A stretch of DNA of 6,157 nucleotides, from the NCBI GenBank assembly GCA_028868235.1, contig JAGWUW010000170.1, forward strand, positions 1 through 6,157, written 5' to 3'. The stretch comes from Betaproteobacteria bacterium (GTDB taxonomy: Bacteria > Pseudomonadota > Gammaproteobacteria > Burkholderiales > Rhodocyclaceae). The number at the start of each line of letters is the position of its first letter. The first letter of the stretch is position 1. Below, one piece after another: positions 1-5,930 of the stretch. The notes under the pieces are model-generated. The model saw nothing but the letters and a program-made list of their open reading frames with translations. It did not search any database and was not told where the DNA came from. The position numbers were made by a program, and so were the translations under genes.

Positions 1-840
1 GATGCACTGGCCGACCCGGCTGCGGTCAAGCACCCCGACTCCTGCTTCCTCGTCCGGCCCGACGAAGCCGCACCCGGCTACCCCTTGTCGCGCCTGCCGG
101 CCAGTGTCTCAAGCTTCGGCGGCCTGCTGGTCGACTGCTCGCAGGTGCTGGCCGCCCTCGACCGCAACCTGACGCGGCGCCCCGGCAAGGCCGTGGAACC
201 CGATCTCAACGCGCCGCCGGCCATGTTGCAGTCCTTGCGCGTCGCGATCGGCGGCAAGAGTTCGCGACGCTTCAGCCGCACCCACTTCCGGCCACGCGGC
301 GACCTCGTTGCCGGCCTGCCGTCGGTCATCGATTTTCTCGACGGCAACGCCTTCTCGCGGCGCGCGGTCGATGCAGCCAGCCGCTACGACGGGCGTGAAT
401 TCACCTCCAGCGAATGGGCGCTGGTCGACGAAAGCCCGGACGGCTTCCGCCTGCGCTACATCAAGGGCGAGAAGAAACAGCTCGGCGCCGGCGACATCGT
501 GGCCCTGCAACCTCGTGAGTCGAGCAAGATTCACCTCTGTCTCGTCCGCCGCATCTCGTCAACGCAGGTCCGTCTCGAGATCGGCCTGCAACTGATGTCG
601 CCGCAAGTGAGCGTGGTCGATGTGACCATCGACGATGCCGCGGAAAGCCGGGCCATTTTCCTGCACAGCCTGCCGGCCTACGGCAAACACTCGGGACTGA
701 TCACTTTGCCGGGACATCACTGTTCAGGCCAGAAAGTCCGCATCAACTTGCCTGGGCGCTCCTTGCACCGCCAGCTCGGCGCCTGCATGGAAGCCAACGA
801 GGGGTTGGAATTCTTCACCCTCGAACAGCTGCCCGACTAA
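1..840 (+). CDS. PilZ-like domain protein, C-terminal part (5' end outside window)
   Basis: Frame 1 is open from the first base to the TAA at 838-840, giving 279 residues with no in-frame stop, so the true start lies upstream. Counting from the first codon, an RRFSR stretch at residues 89-93 fits the RxxxR half of a PilZ domain. DESPDG at 143-148 fits the DxSxxG half. After that comes a beta-rich pattern (LGAGDIVAL, CLVRRI, IGLQLMSP) like the PilZ barrel. About 50 residues separate the two motifs, which is longer than usual, so cyclic-di-GMP binding is possible but not shown. A PilZ protein would typically act in the cytoplasm as a second-messenger receptor. There is no signal peptide or membrane segment in the visible part. 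The N-terminal 80 residues look alpha-helical and are not recognised. The next gene is 158 bases downstream on the same strand. The reading frame is certain; the family is moderately supported. Confidence 0.6.
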   Translation, partial: DALADPAAVKHPDSCFLVRPDEAAPGYPLSRLPASVSSFGGLLVDCSQVLAALDRNLTRRPGKAVEPDLNAPPAMLQSLRVAIGGKSSRRFSRTHFRPRGDLVAGLPSVIDFLDGNAFSRRAVDAASRYDGREFTSSEWALVDESPDGFRLRYIKGEKKQLGAGDIVALQPRESSKIHLCLVRRISSTQVRLEIGLQLMSPQVSVVDVTIDDAAESRAIFLHSLPAYGKHSGLITLPGHHCSGQKVRINLPGRSLHRQLGACMEANEGLEFFTLEQLPD

Positions 841-998
841 ACGCCGGACCCCGCCCAAGCCATTGGCTATTAACGCCTTTGAAGCGACCTGTTCCGGTTG
901 CCGCTTGCCTCCCGGGATGACTACACGGCACAATCCGTGCCTTGCCCTGTTGCCGTCCGACATGGCATGAACCCTATCGATACAGGCCCCCTTTCCCG

Positions 999-1844
999 AT
1001 GCTCAGCTACCGCCACGCCTTTCACGCCGGCAACCACGCCGATGTGCTGAAACATCTCATCCTGGTACAGATTGCCGAATATATGGGCGAGAAGCCGGCA
1101 CCGTTCTGGATCATAGACACCCATGCCGGGGCTGGGCGCTATTCGCTGGAATCGCCACATGCCGCGAAGCTCGGGGAATACAAGGATGGCATTGGCCGTC
1201 TGTGGGATGCTAAGGGCCTGCCTCCGGCTGTCATCGACTATGTCGATCTGGTCCGTCAGTTGAATCCGGACGACCAACTCAAACATTACCCAGGTTCGCC
1301 ATGGCTGGCTCGCCAGTTGCTGCGCGACAACGACCGGCTGCGTGTCTATGAAATGCACAGCACGGATATCAAGCTGCTGCACGAGTGCTTCAAGGGGAAC
1401 GGCCGCGCGGTCAGCGTTTCCGAAGGCGATGGCTTTGCCGGCCTGAAGGCCCTGCTCCCTCCTCCGCCACGGCGCGCCTTGGTATTGATCGACCCGTCCT
1501 ACGAAACCAAGGGCGATTACGCCGCGGTCGTCAAAGGTCTGCAGGAAGCGCTCAAGCGTTTTCCCACCGGCACCTACGCTGTGTGGTATCCAATGCTTGC
1601 CAAGCTCGAATCTCGCCAGCTACCGGGGCGACTGAAAGCGCTCGGCGCGAAAAACTGGCTGCATGCAACCCTGGAGGTCAAAGGGCCGGCCAAGGACGGC
1701 TTCGGCATGAACGGCAGCGGCATGTTCATTATCAATCCGCCATGGACACTGGAAAAGAAGCTGCACGAAACCCTGCCCCGCTTGACCGAATTGCTGACCC
1801 AGGGCGAGGGTGCCAAATTCACGCTGGAAAGCGAATCGACCTAA
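999..1844 (+). CDS. rlmJ: 23S rRNA (adenine(2030)-N6)-methyltransferase RlmJ
   Basis: The 281-residue product matches the length (280) and layout of E. coli RlmJ, which uses S-adenosylmethionine to methylate N6 of A2030 in 23S rRNA in the cytoplasm. The family N-terminus is present: MLSYRHAFHAGNHADVLKH, including K18 at the position of a conserved RlmJ lysine. DTHAGAGRY at 40-48 is the SAM-binding region. The motif IV site is DPSYE at 165-169, where E. coli has DPPYE. YPGSP (97-101), TGTYAVWYP and INPPW near the C-terminus are also family hallmarks. I chose the ATG at 999 because homologues begin MLSYRH. An upstream in-frame ATG at 942 would add 19 residues of no recognisable character. No good Shine-Dalgarno precedes either start. 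The gene is convergent with the pyrophosphohydrolase gene, with 19 bases between the stops. It is probably transcribed alone. Confidence 0.95.
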   Translation: MLSYRHAFHAGNHADVLKHLILVQIAEYMGEKPAPFWIIDTHAGAGRYSLESPHAAKLGEYKDGIGRLWDAKGLPPAVIDYVDLVRQLNPDDQLKHYPGSPWLARQLLRDNDRLRVYEMHSTDIKLLHECFKGNGRAVSVSEGDGFAGLKALLPPPPRRALVLIDPSYETKGDYAAVVKGLQEALKRFPTGTYAVWYPMLAKLESRQLPGRLKALGAKNWLHATLEVKGPAKDGFGMNGSGMFIINPPWTLEKKLHETLPRLTELLTQGEGAKFTLESEST

Positions 1845-1863
1845 CTCCTTCCGAAGCACGCCA

Positions 1864-2220
1864 CTAGCTGAACTCGGTGTACTTGGCCCTTGAACCGTAG
1901 GCCTTGTCGACCGGGTATTTGCTGTCGTTCTTGCGCAACTTGTCGTAAGCCGCCGCGACAAGGTCGATGCCGGCCTTATCGGCGACCAATAGCAGAAGCA
2001 ACAGGATGTCGGCGCACTCGTCACGCAAGGCCTCTGCCGCTTTCGGTTCGCCCGGCAGCGCATCGATCTCCGCATCAGTCTTCCACTGCGTCAGTTCGAG
2101 CAACTCGGCCGCTTCCAGGTTAAGTGACACGATCAGGTTGCGCAGAGAGTGAAACTGGCGCCAGTCGCGCGCATCACGGAACGCCAGTACGGCGGCAGTG
2201 AGGGCCGAAATATCGCTCAT
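1864..2220 (-). CDS. MazG-like nucleotide pyrophosphohydrolase
   Basis: This is a 118-residue, all-alpha protein of the MazG/RS21-C6 (dCTPase-like) superfamily. Members hydrolyse (d)NTPs to the monophosphate and pyrophosphate and are thought to clean non-canonical nucleotides from the pool. The Mg-binding signature is visible as E36-x2-E39 in the EAAELLEL helix and E68-x2-D71 in the DECADILL helix. The N-terminal RDARDWRQFHSLRNL and C-terminal KNDSKYPVDKAYG segments are typical of small, single-domain bacterial members of about 110-120 residues. The ATG at 2218-2220 is preceded on its strand by AAAGGAA about 8 bases away, which supports this start. The gene diverges from the symporter gene across 81 bases. 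Family assignment is firm. The exact substrate (dCTP, a modified nucleotide or another) cannot be read from the sequence. Confidence 0.9.
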   Translation of the reverse strand: MSDISALTAAVLAFRDARDWRQFHSLRNLIVSLNLEAAELLELTQWKTDAEIDALPGEPKAAEALRDECADILLLLLLVADKAGIDLVAAAYDKLRKNDSKYPVDKAYGSRAKYTEFS

Positions 2221-2288
2221 TTCCCGATTCCTTTATTCGAAGCGGCGATGATGCCAGCCGTTAGCGCAACCGACAACGCCGCTAGAAT

Positions 2289-2300
2289 GGAGGCCTCCTC
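2289..2300 (+). promoter_or_regulatory. Ribosome binding site of the symporter gene, within a palindrome
   Basis: GGAGG at 2289-2293 sits 8 bases before the ATG at 2302 and decides that start over the other in-frame candidates. It is the left half of a perfect 10-base palindrome, GGAGGCCTCC (2289-2298). In RNA, GAGG at 2290-2293 could pair with CCUC at 2297-2300 across a 3-base loop and partly hide the site. The ribosome binding role is well supported; any control by folding is speculative. Confidence 0.6.
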
Positions 2301-2301
2301 G

Positions 2302-3558
2302 ATGACTGCTTGCCTCATGAAACTCCCTTCATTGAATGTGCAAATCCTGCTTGGCTGCCTGCTCGCCCTGGCCGGTGGCGTTTGGCTATCTGCCCAAGGC
2401 TCAGCCCCCGGAGTTGGTGAAGCGCTGTATGGCGCAAAATTGCTCGGCAATCTTTTCCTCGACCTGTTGCGCATGGTGCTGGTACCGCTGGTTTTCGCCT
2501 CCATCGTAACCGGCGTGGCCAATTTGCGTGCCCACGATCAGATCCATCGAGTGTGGACGACAACGCTCGCTTTCTTCCTGCTTACCATGGGTATCGCCAT
2601 TGTCATCGGCTTTGGTGCGGCGCACCTGTTCCGCCCCGGCGAGGGTCTCCATCTCCAAATGTTTGCTGAGGCCACCCGCAACTACCAGTCCCGGCAGATG
2701 CCCTTGCCCGACTATATCGCCCAGTTCCTGCGTGGCCTATTTCAGAACCCGTTCAAGGCACTGGCCCAGGGTGATATCCTGGCTATCGTGATCATTGCGC
2801 TGTTTCTTGGCATCGCACTGGTCATCGGCGGCGAACGGTATCGCAACATCCGCAACCTGATGACCGAGTTGCAGGAACTTTGCCTGATGGTCGTCGGCTG
2901 GATCATGCGCTTGGCACCACTCGGCCTGGCCGCCCTGCTGCTGCAACTAGTCGCTACGCAGAACAGCGCCCTACTAGCCAGCCTCGGGCATTTTATCGTC
3001 GTCATCATCGGCTCTACGCTGTTCCATGGCGTGATCGTATTACCGGCCATTCTCTGGCTGGTGACCGGCGTATCGCCCCTGCGTTTTTTTAAGGGAGCCC
3101 GCGAAGCGCTGCTCACCGCCTTCGTCACCAGTTCAAGCAGCGCCACGCTGCCGATCACGTTGCGATGCACGGAACAGCATTTGCACGTCAGGAAGGACAT
3201 TGCCAGTTTTGTTGTGCCTCTCGGGGCAACGGTGAACATGGACGGCACGGCGCTTTACGAGGCTGCTGCCGCCCTGTTTGTCGCCCGTCTAGCAGGGATC
3301 GAACTGGATCTCGCCAGTCAGATGGTCGTATTTTTTGTCGCCATGCTCGGTGCAATCGGCGCCCCCGGCATCCCCAGCGTCGGCATGCTGTCGATGGTGC
3401 TGGTGCTCGAATCCGTCGGCCTGCCCACCGAAGCCATTGCCATCCTGCTCCCTATCGACCGCCTGCTCGATACAGTGCGCACTGCGGTCAACGTCGAAGG
3501 CGATATGGTCGGTAGCCTGGTGGTACAAAAGCTGACCGAAAAACCCCCGACAACCTGA
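2302..3558 (+). CDS. Dicarboxylate/amino acid:cation symporter (glutamate/aspartate type)
   Basis: The 418-residue inner-membrane protein belongs to the DAACS family (SDF; GltP/GltPh/EAAT relatives), which couples uptake of acidic amino acids or dicarboxylates to Na+ or H+. Hydrophobic segments cover most of its length. Landmarks are the serine-rich hairpin SSSSATLP (277-284), NMDGT (312-316) for cation binding, the second hairpin GAPGIPSVG (353-361), and D386, D390, R393, T394 and N397 in the last helix. These last five align with D390, D394, R397, T398 and N401 of GltPh. R393 suggests an acidic amino acid substrate, and this helix differs from the DctA version, so I give no gene symbol. The ATG at 2302 has GGAGG at 2289-2293 with 8 bases of spacing. 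Other in-frame starts at 2149 (GTG, inside the neighbouring gene), 2248, 2251, 2287 and 2317 lack a good site. The stop lies 3 bases from that of the convergent gene. Confidence 0.93.
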   Translation: MTACLMKLPSLNVQILLGCLLALAGGVWLSAQGSAPGVGEALYGAKLLGNLFLDLLRMVLVPLVFASIVTGVANLRAHDQIHRVWTTTLAFFLLTMGIAIVIGFGAAHLFRPGEGLHLQMFAEATRNYQSRQMPLPDYIAQFLRGLFQNPFKALAQGDILAIVIIALFLGIALVIGGERYRNIRNLMTELQELCLMVVGWIMRLAPLGLAALLLQLVATQNSALLASLGHFIVVIIGSTLFHGVIVLPAILWLVTGVSPLRFFKGAREALLTAFVTSSSSATLPITLRCTEQHLHVRKDIASFVVPLGATVNMDGTALYEAAAALFVARLAGIELDLASQMVVFFVAMLGAIGAPGIPSVGMLSMVLVLESVGLPTEAIAILLPIDRLLDTVRTAVNVEGDMVGSLVVQKLTEKPPTT

Positions 3559-3561
3559 ACC

Positions 3562-3996
3562 TTAGCGCTCGGGAACCTCGATACCTTGGCGGTGCAGCCA
3601 AGCCTTGTCGAGCTCCCAACGCACTTGCTTGATACCCGGCTGGCCTAGAACGATACCCCTCGCCTCATCCTGCAATTGACCCAGTAACTGCTCGGCGGCG
3701 ATAAAGGCCGGGTTGTTGGCATCCTTGACGTTGATGTCCGGATAGAGCACGCCGAGCATGCGAAAGGCTGGCACGTCGAAATTGCGCGGCGTAGTCATCA
3801 CGGCCGCATCACCCTCAACCCTTAGGACATGGAAATGGTAGGGATAATCCCTTAATTTTTGGCTTGCCTTGGTTTCGAGAGCCTGATTCAGCTCGCGGGT
3901 ACGCGGGTCGGGTCGCTGAATTACCCAATCAAGGGCTATCAGCAGCGCGATCACTATCACTATCCATTGCCACGTTCTAATAGCGCGAAGATTCAT
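3562..3996 (-). CDS. Hypothetical single-pass membrane protein, 144 residues
   Basis: I do not recognise a named family. The start at 3996 is supported by AAGGAG five bases upstream on the minus strand. A longer in-frame start at 4083 would add 29 residues without a good ribosome site and would run through the intergenic gap. Residues 1-9 are basic (MNLRAIRTW), about 10-26 form one hydrophobic helix (WIVIVIALLIALDWVIQ), and the rest is polar. This predicts an inner-membrane anchor with a periplasmic domain of about 115 residues. That domain has no cysteines and no evident catalytic motif. Conserved-looking stretches are YPYHFHVLRVEGDAAVM (51-67), FRMLGVLYPDI (78-88), and GQPGIKQVRWELDKAWL near the C-terminus. 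The gene is convergent with the symporter and divergent from the carbonic anhydrase-like gene, so context gives no strong hint of function. That the gene is real is likely; its role is unknown. Confidence 0.75.
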   Translation of the reverse strand: MNLRAIRTWQWIVIVIALLIALDWVIQRPDPRTRELNQALETKASQKLRDYPYHFHVLRVEGDAAVMTTPRNFDVPAFRMLGVLYPDINVKDANNPAFIAAEQLLGQLQDEARGIVLGQPGIKQVRWELDKAWLHRQGIEVPER

Positions 3997-4026
3997 GCCA
4001 ACTCCTTGGAAATGCCCCGCAGGCGG

Positions 4027-4066
4027 CGTACAGCGTAACATGTACGGGTTTGCTTGCGGTCGACCG
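4027..4066. promoter_or_regulatory. Two dyad-symmetric elements in a divergent intergenic region, possible operators
   Basis: CGTACA at 4027-4032 and TGTACG at 4041-4046 form a perfect inverted repeat with 6-base arms and an 8-base spacer. Eleven bases further on, CGGTCGACCG at 4057-4066 is a perfect 10-base palindrome. Both lie in the roughly 107-base gap between the minus-strand membrane protein gene (start 3996) and the carbonic anhydrase-like gene (start 4104), where control sites for either gene would be expected. I cannot match either to a known regulator. No convincing -35/-10 pair was found on either strand. Short palindromes also arise by chance. Confidence 0.3.
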
Positions 4067-4103
4067 GAAAGGTGCCCCGCCACGATGATTAAAGGAGAAG
4101 ATG

Positions 4104-4625
4104 ATGCCCCTGTTCAAACTCGGTGATAAAACCCCGCAACTCGGCGAAAATGCCTGGGTCGCTCCCAACGCTACGGTGATCGGCGACATCCGCCTCGGCA
4201 AGAATGCCTCGATCTGGTGGAACGCCACCTTACGCGGCGATAACGACCCGATCCACATCGGCGACAACACCAACATCCAGGACGGCTCGGTACTGCACAC
4301 CGACGAAGGGGTACCAATGCACATCGGCAACGATGTTACCGTTGGTCATCTCGTCATGCTGCACGGCTGCACGGTAGGTGACGGCAGCCTGATCGGCATC
4401 GGCTCGGTCATCCTCAACCGCGCAGTCATCGGCAAGGGCTGCATCGTCGGCGCCAACACCCTGATTCCCGAAGGCAAGGTTTTTCCGGACCGTTCGCTGA
4501 TTGTCGGTTCGCCCGGCAAGGTGGTGCGGGAGCTAAGCGAAGAGGATGCTGCCCGGCTGAAGCTCTCGGCCGAACATTACGTTGCCAATGCCGCCCGCTA
4601 TCGGGATACGCTTGAAGCGCTCTAA
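4104..4625 (+). CDS. Gamma-class carbonic anhydrase family protein (YrdA/PaaY-like)
   Basis: The 173-residue cytoplasmic protein is a left-handed beta-helix of hexapeptide repeats, seen in runs such as [26 protein letters not shown] and [14 protein letters not shown]. Residues about 17-140 form the helix, followed by a C-terminal alpha-helix ([16 protein letters not shown]), as in E. coli YrdA (184 residues). H65, H82 and H87 fit the three zinc ligands of the gamma class, with the last two 5 residues apart as in the Methanosarcina Cam enzyme. R44, D46 and Q59 match conserved active-site positions. The acidic loop of Cam is missing, as in the CamH/YrdA subgroup, where hydratase activity is often weak or unproven. 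AAAGGAG ends at 4097. Its spacing favours the second ATG (4104, 6 bases) over the adjacent ATG at 4101 (3 bases). The next gene overlaps its 3' end, suggesting co-transcription. Confidence 0.93.
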   Translation: MPLFKLGDKTPQLGENAWVAPNATVIGDIRLGKNASIWWNATLRGDNDPIHIGDNTNIQDGSVLHTDEGVPMHIGNDVTVGHLVMLHGCTVGDGSLIGIGSVILNRAVIGKGCIVGANTLIPEGKVFPDRSLIVGSPGKVVRELSEEDAARLKLSAEHYVANAARYRDTLEAL

Positions 4626-5298
4626 GCATGCGCTGCGGCTTGCCGCCTTGCCGCTGCTCGCCTTTGCCTGGCCGGCCATGGCAGCCGATCTGTGTGCCGA
4701 TTTGCCCAAGCCTTCTGTCACCGTCAAACGGCTGGAAGCACCGATCACGCTCAACACGGTCTACAGCTACCAGTCGCTGACCAATCTGGGTTCCGCCCGT
4801 GCTCGGCCCGGGCAGCAGGTGCTCGGCTTGACACGAGGCAACGCCATGGCACGCTTCACCTCCAACACACCAGCGGTGATCGACGCCAGCGGACGCTGGG
4901 AATGTGCCAGTCCACAGATCGTCCTAACCTACGGTTTCAACCCATTGACCGTTTACGTCGCGCGCGAATTTCCGCCCGGCAGTTGCGCGCACAAGGAAAT
5001 CCATAACCACGAAATGCGCCACGTGGAAACCTACCAGAAGCACCTTATCGACATTGAAAAAAGCCTGACTGAAACCCTAAACGCGCGCTTTGCCACCGGT
5101 AGCATCTGGCGCGGTCCTGCCGGTCAAACTGCGGCACGTTTGCAAAACGAATTGGACGAACGCTGGCTACCTTACGTGCAGCGTGAAATCCAGAAAGTTG
5201 ATGCGGCGCAGGCGATGATCGACACGACCGAGGAATACGAGCGGGTCTCGAATGCCTGCGACGGCCAAATCACCAAGCGCTTGCGACAGCGGAATTGA
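4612..5298 (+). CDS. Secreted protein with HExRH putative metallopeptidase motif
   Basis: The protein has 228 residues if started at the TTG at 4612. Residues 1-24 form a textbook Sec signal peptide: a basic KRSKH, a hydrophobic stretch, then PAMA with likely cleavage before ADLC, so the mature protein should be periplasmic or outside. The centre carries [11 protein letters not shown], where H133-E134-x2-H137 is an HExxH zinc-binding motif of zincin peptidases. The third ligand is not obvious; H127, H131, H144 or a later glutamate are candidates. Cysteines 28, 98, 125 and 216 could form two disulfides. The C-terminal half is helical and charged. It resembles uncharacterised secreted families annotated as predicted Zn-dependent proteases (DUF922-like), but this is from memory and peptidase activity is unproven. 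An ATG at 4588 is an alternative start giving a longer n-region. Neither has a strong ribosome site. The gene overlaps the carbonic anhydrase-like gene by 14 bases, so translation may be coupled. Confidence 0.75.
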   Translation: MKRSKHALRLAALPLLAFAWPAMAADLCADLPKPSVTVKRLEAPITLNTVYSYQSLTNLGSARARPGQQVLGLTRGNAMARFTSNTPAVIDASGRWECASPQIVLTYGFNPLTVYVAREFPPGSCAHKEIHNHEMRHVETYQKHLIDIEKSLTETLNARFATGSIWRGPAGQTAARLQNELDERWLPYVQREIQKVDAAQAMIDTTEEYERVSNACDGQITKRLRQRN

Positions 5299-5307
5299 GC
5301 ACACCAG

Positions 5308-5339
5308 AAAAAAGGCCAACGCCGGTCTGACGGTGGCCT
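5308..5339 (-). terminator. Rho-independent terminator of fliW
   Basis: Read on the minus strand, AGGCCA (complement of 5334-5339) and a following CCG pair with CGG and TGGCCT (complement of 5313-5318), with a 6-base loop and a small 3-base bulge. Six T residues follow at once (the A run at 5308-5313). This is a standard hairpin plus U-tract, 26 bases beyond the fliW stop. The plus-strand side has no T run after the stem, so it should not terminate the convergent secreted-protein gene efficiently by the same mechanism. Confidence 0.75.
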
Positions 5340-5364
5340 CTGGTTCATGCTGAAGCAATCTGCT

Positions 5365-5808
5365 TTAGAGGGTGCTGGCCAAATTTGACAGTGTGATGTG
5401 CTGGCTAACGGTTTCCATGACTTTCTGCAGACCGATTCGGGCCTTTGTATTGATCACCAGAGGTGCGCGCAGGCTGGGCATGATGGCCGCCTTACCGTTC
5501 TCTTCTTTCTTGAACAGCACTTGCATGACCGTAACGTCATCCGCAGTCGGCGATTGCAGCAACGCAGTCTCGAGATCGCTCAGTAGCAGCTCGTAGCTGA
5601 AACCAAGGGTGGCCGGATCGACGATCTGCAAGGCAAATCCTGGATCGTCCAGCGACTGCAGCGTATAGCTGCTCGGCTGCGCGCTCCCTTCATCATGGAC
5701 CAGCATGAAGCGCTTGCTCTGTTCGAAACCAACCAGGCCGTTGGGGAAGGTAATAATTTTCTCCGGATTCACTTCCACGGCGCCGAATAAATAGGTTTCC
5801 ACTTTCAT
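5365..5808 (-). CDS. fliW: Flagellar assembly factor FliW
   Basis: The 147-residue product matches FliW (143 residues in Bacillus subtilis), a cytoplasmic protein that binds flagellin and, in B. subtilis and Campylobacter, also the translational repressor CsrA. When flagellin is exported, freed FliW holds CsrA and allows flagellin translation. Family landmarks are the N-terminal [25 protein letters not shown] (18-29), the [16 protein letters not shown] stretch (50-65) and LRAPLVIN (113-120) followed by RIGLQ. The start at 5808 is chosen because GGAGGAG at 5821-5815 lies 6 bases upstream. Upstream ATGs at 5823 and 5814 overlap or abut that site and would add 5 or 2 residues. No csrA or flagellin gene is in the window, so fliW stands apart from the rest of its system here. 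It has its own terminator and a possible FliA-type -10 box upstream. Confidence 0.94.
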   Translation of the reverse strand: MKVETYLFGAVEVNPEKIITFPNGLVGFEQSKRFMLVHDEGSAQPSSYTLQSLDDPGFALQIVDPATLGFSYELLLSDLETALLQSPTADDVTVMQVLFKKEENGKAAIMPSLRAPLVINTKARIGLQKVMETVSQHITLSNLASTL

Positions 5809-5835
5809 CCGCATCTCCTCCATTCGATTGGAATA

Positions 5836-5843
5836 GTATCGGC
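5836..5843 (-). promoter_or_regulatory. Possible FliA (sigma-28) -10 element for fliW
   Basis: The minus strand reads GCCGATAC here, matching 7 of 8 bases of the flagellar sigma-28 -10 consensus GCCGATAA. It would place the transcription start roughly 20 bases before the fliW ATG at 5808, leaving room for the ribosome site. No good TAAA-type -35 element is found at the expected spacing, so this is a weak call that rests mainly on the biological fit. Confidence 0.25.
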
Positions 5844-5869
5844 CAGCATCCTACACGAACTGGGTGCGG

Positions 5870-5898
5870 TTGTATTTTCCAGCTGGATTGCGCATAGT
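5870..5898 (+). promoter_or_regulatory. Weak candidate sigma-70 promoter for tex
   Basis: TTGTAT at 5870-5875 and CATAGT at 5893-5898 are separated by 17 bases and match 3 of 6 and 4 of 6 consensus positions. They lie 32 bases before the tex start, and the leader would contain a C6T6 run (5902-5913). The spacing is ideal but the boxes are poor, so chance is a serious alternative. Confidence 0.2.
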
Positions 5899-5930
5899 TC
5901 ACCCCCCTTTTTTGCTGCACAGCCGCAACC

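Noticed and set aside
109..534. Open frame on the minus strand inside the PilZ-like gene
   Set aside because: Its alanine/arginine/valine-rich product is typical of antisense frames in GC-rich genes; the plus frame continues to the stop at 840 with domain motifs.
924..939. Small hairpin CACGG/CCGTG between the PilZ-like gene and rlmJ
   Set aside because: The stem is only 5 base pairs with no T run, too weak to call a terminator or regulator. A 4-bp AGCC/GGCT hairpin at 858-868 is weaker still.
921..1382. Open frame on the minus strand opposite the start of rlmJ
   Set aside because: It is a shadow of the GC-rich coding frame; rlmJ is certain on the plus strand.
2261..2288. TTAGCG/TAGAAT with 16-base spacing as a promoter for the symporter
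   Set aside because: The -35 is poor, and the start would fall about 7 bases before the ATG, cutting off the ribosome site.
2149..2301. N-terminal extension of the symporter from the GTG at 2149
   Set aside because: It would overlap the start of the divergent pyrophosphohydrolase gene by 72 bases, has no good ribosome site, and adds residues not expected in the family. GGAGG before 2302 is much better.
2742..3248. Long open frame on the minus strand inside the symporter gene (168 codons)
   Set aside because: Its product is low-complexity and matches nothing I know; the plus-strand frame carries unmistakable transporter motifs throughout.
5902..5913. C6T6 homopolymer run before tex as a phase-variation tract
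   Set aside because: Six-base runs are too short to be likely slippage sites, and the run lies outside coding sequence. On the minus strand it is too far from fliW to act as a ribosome site.
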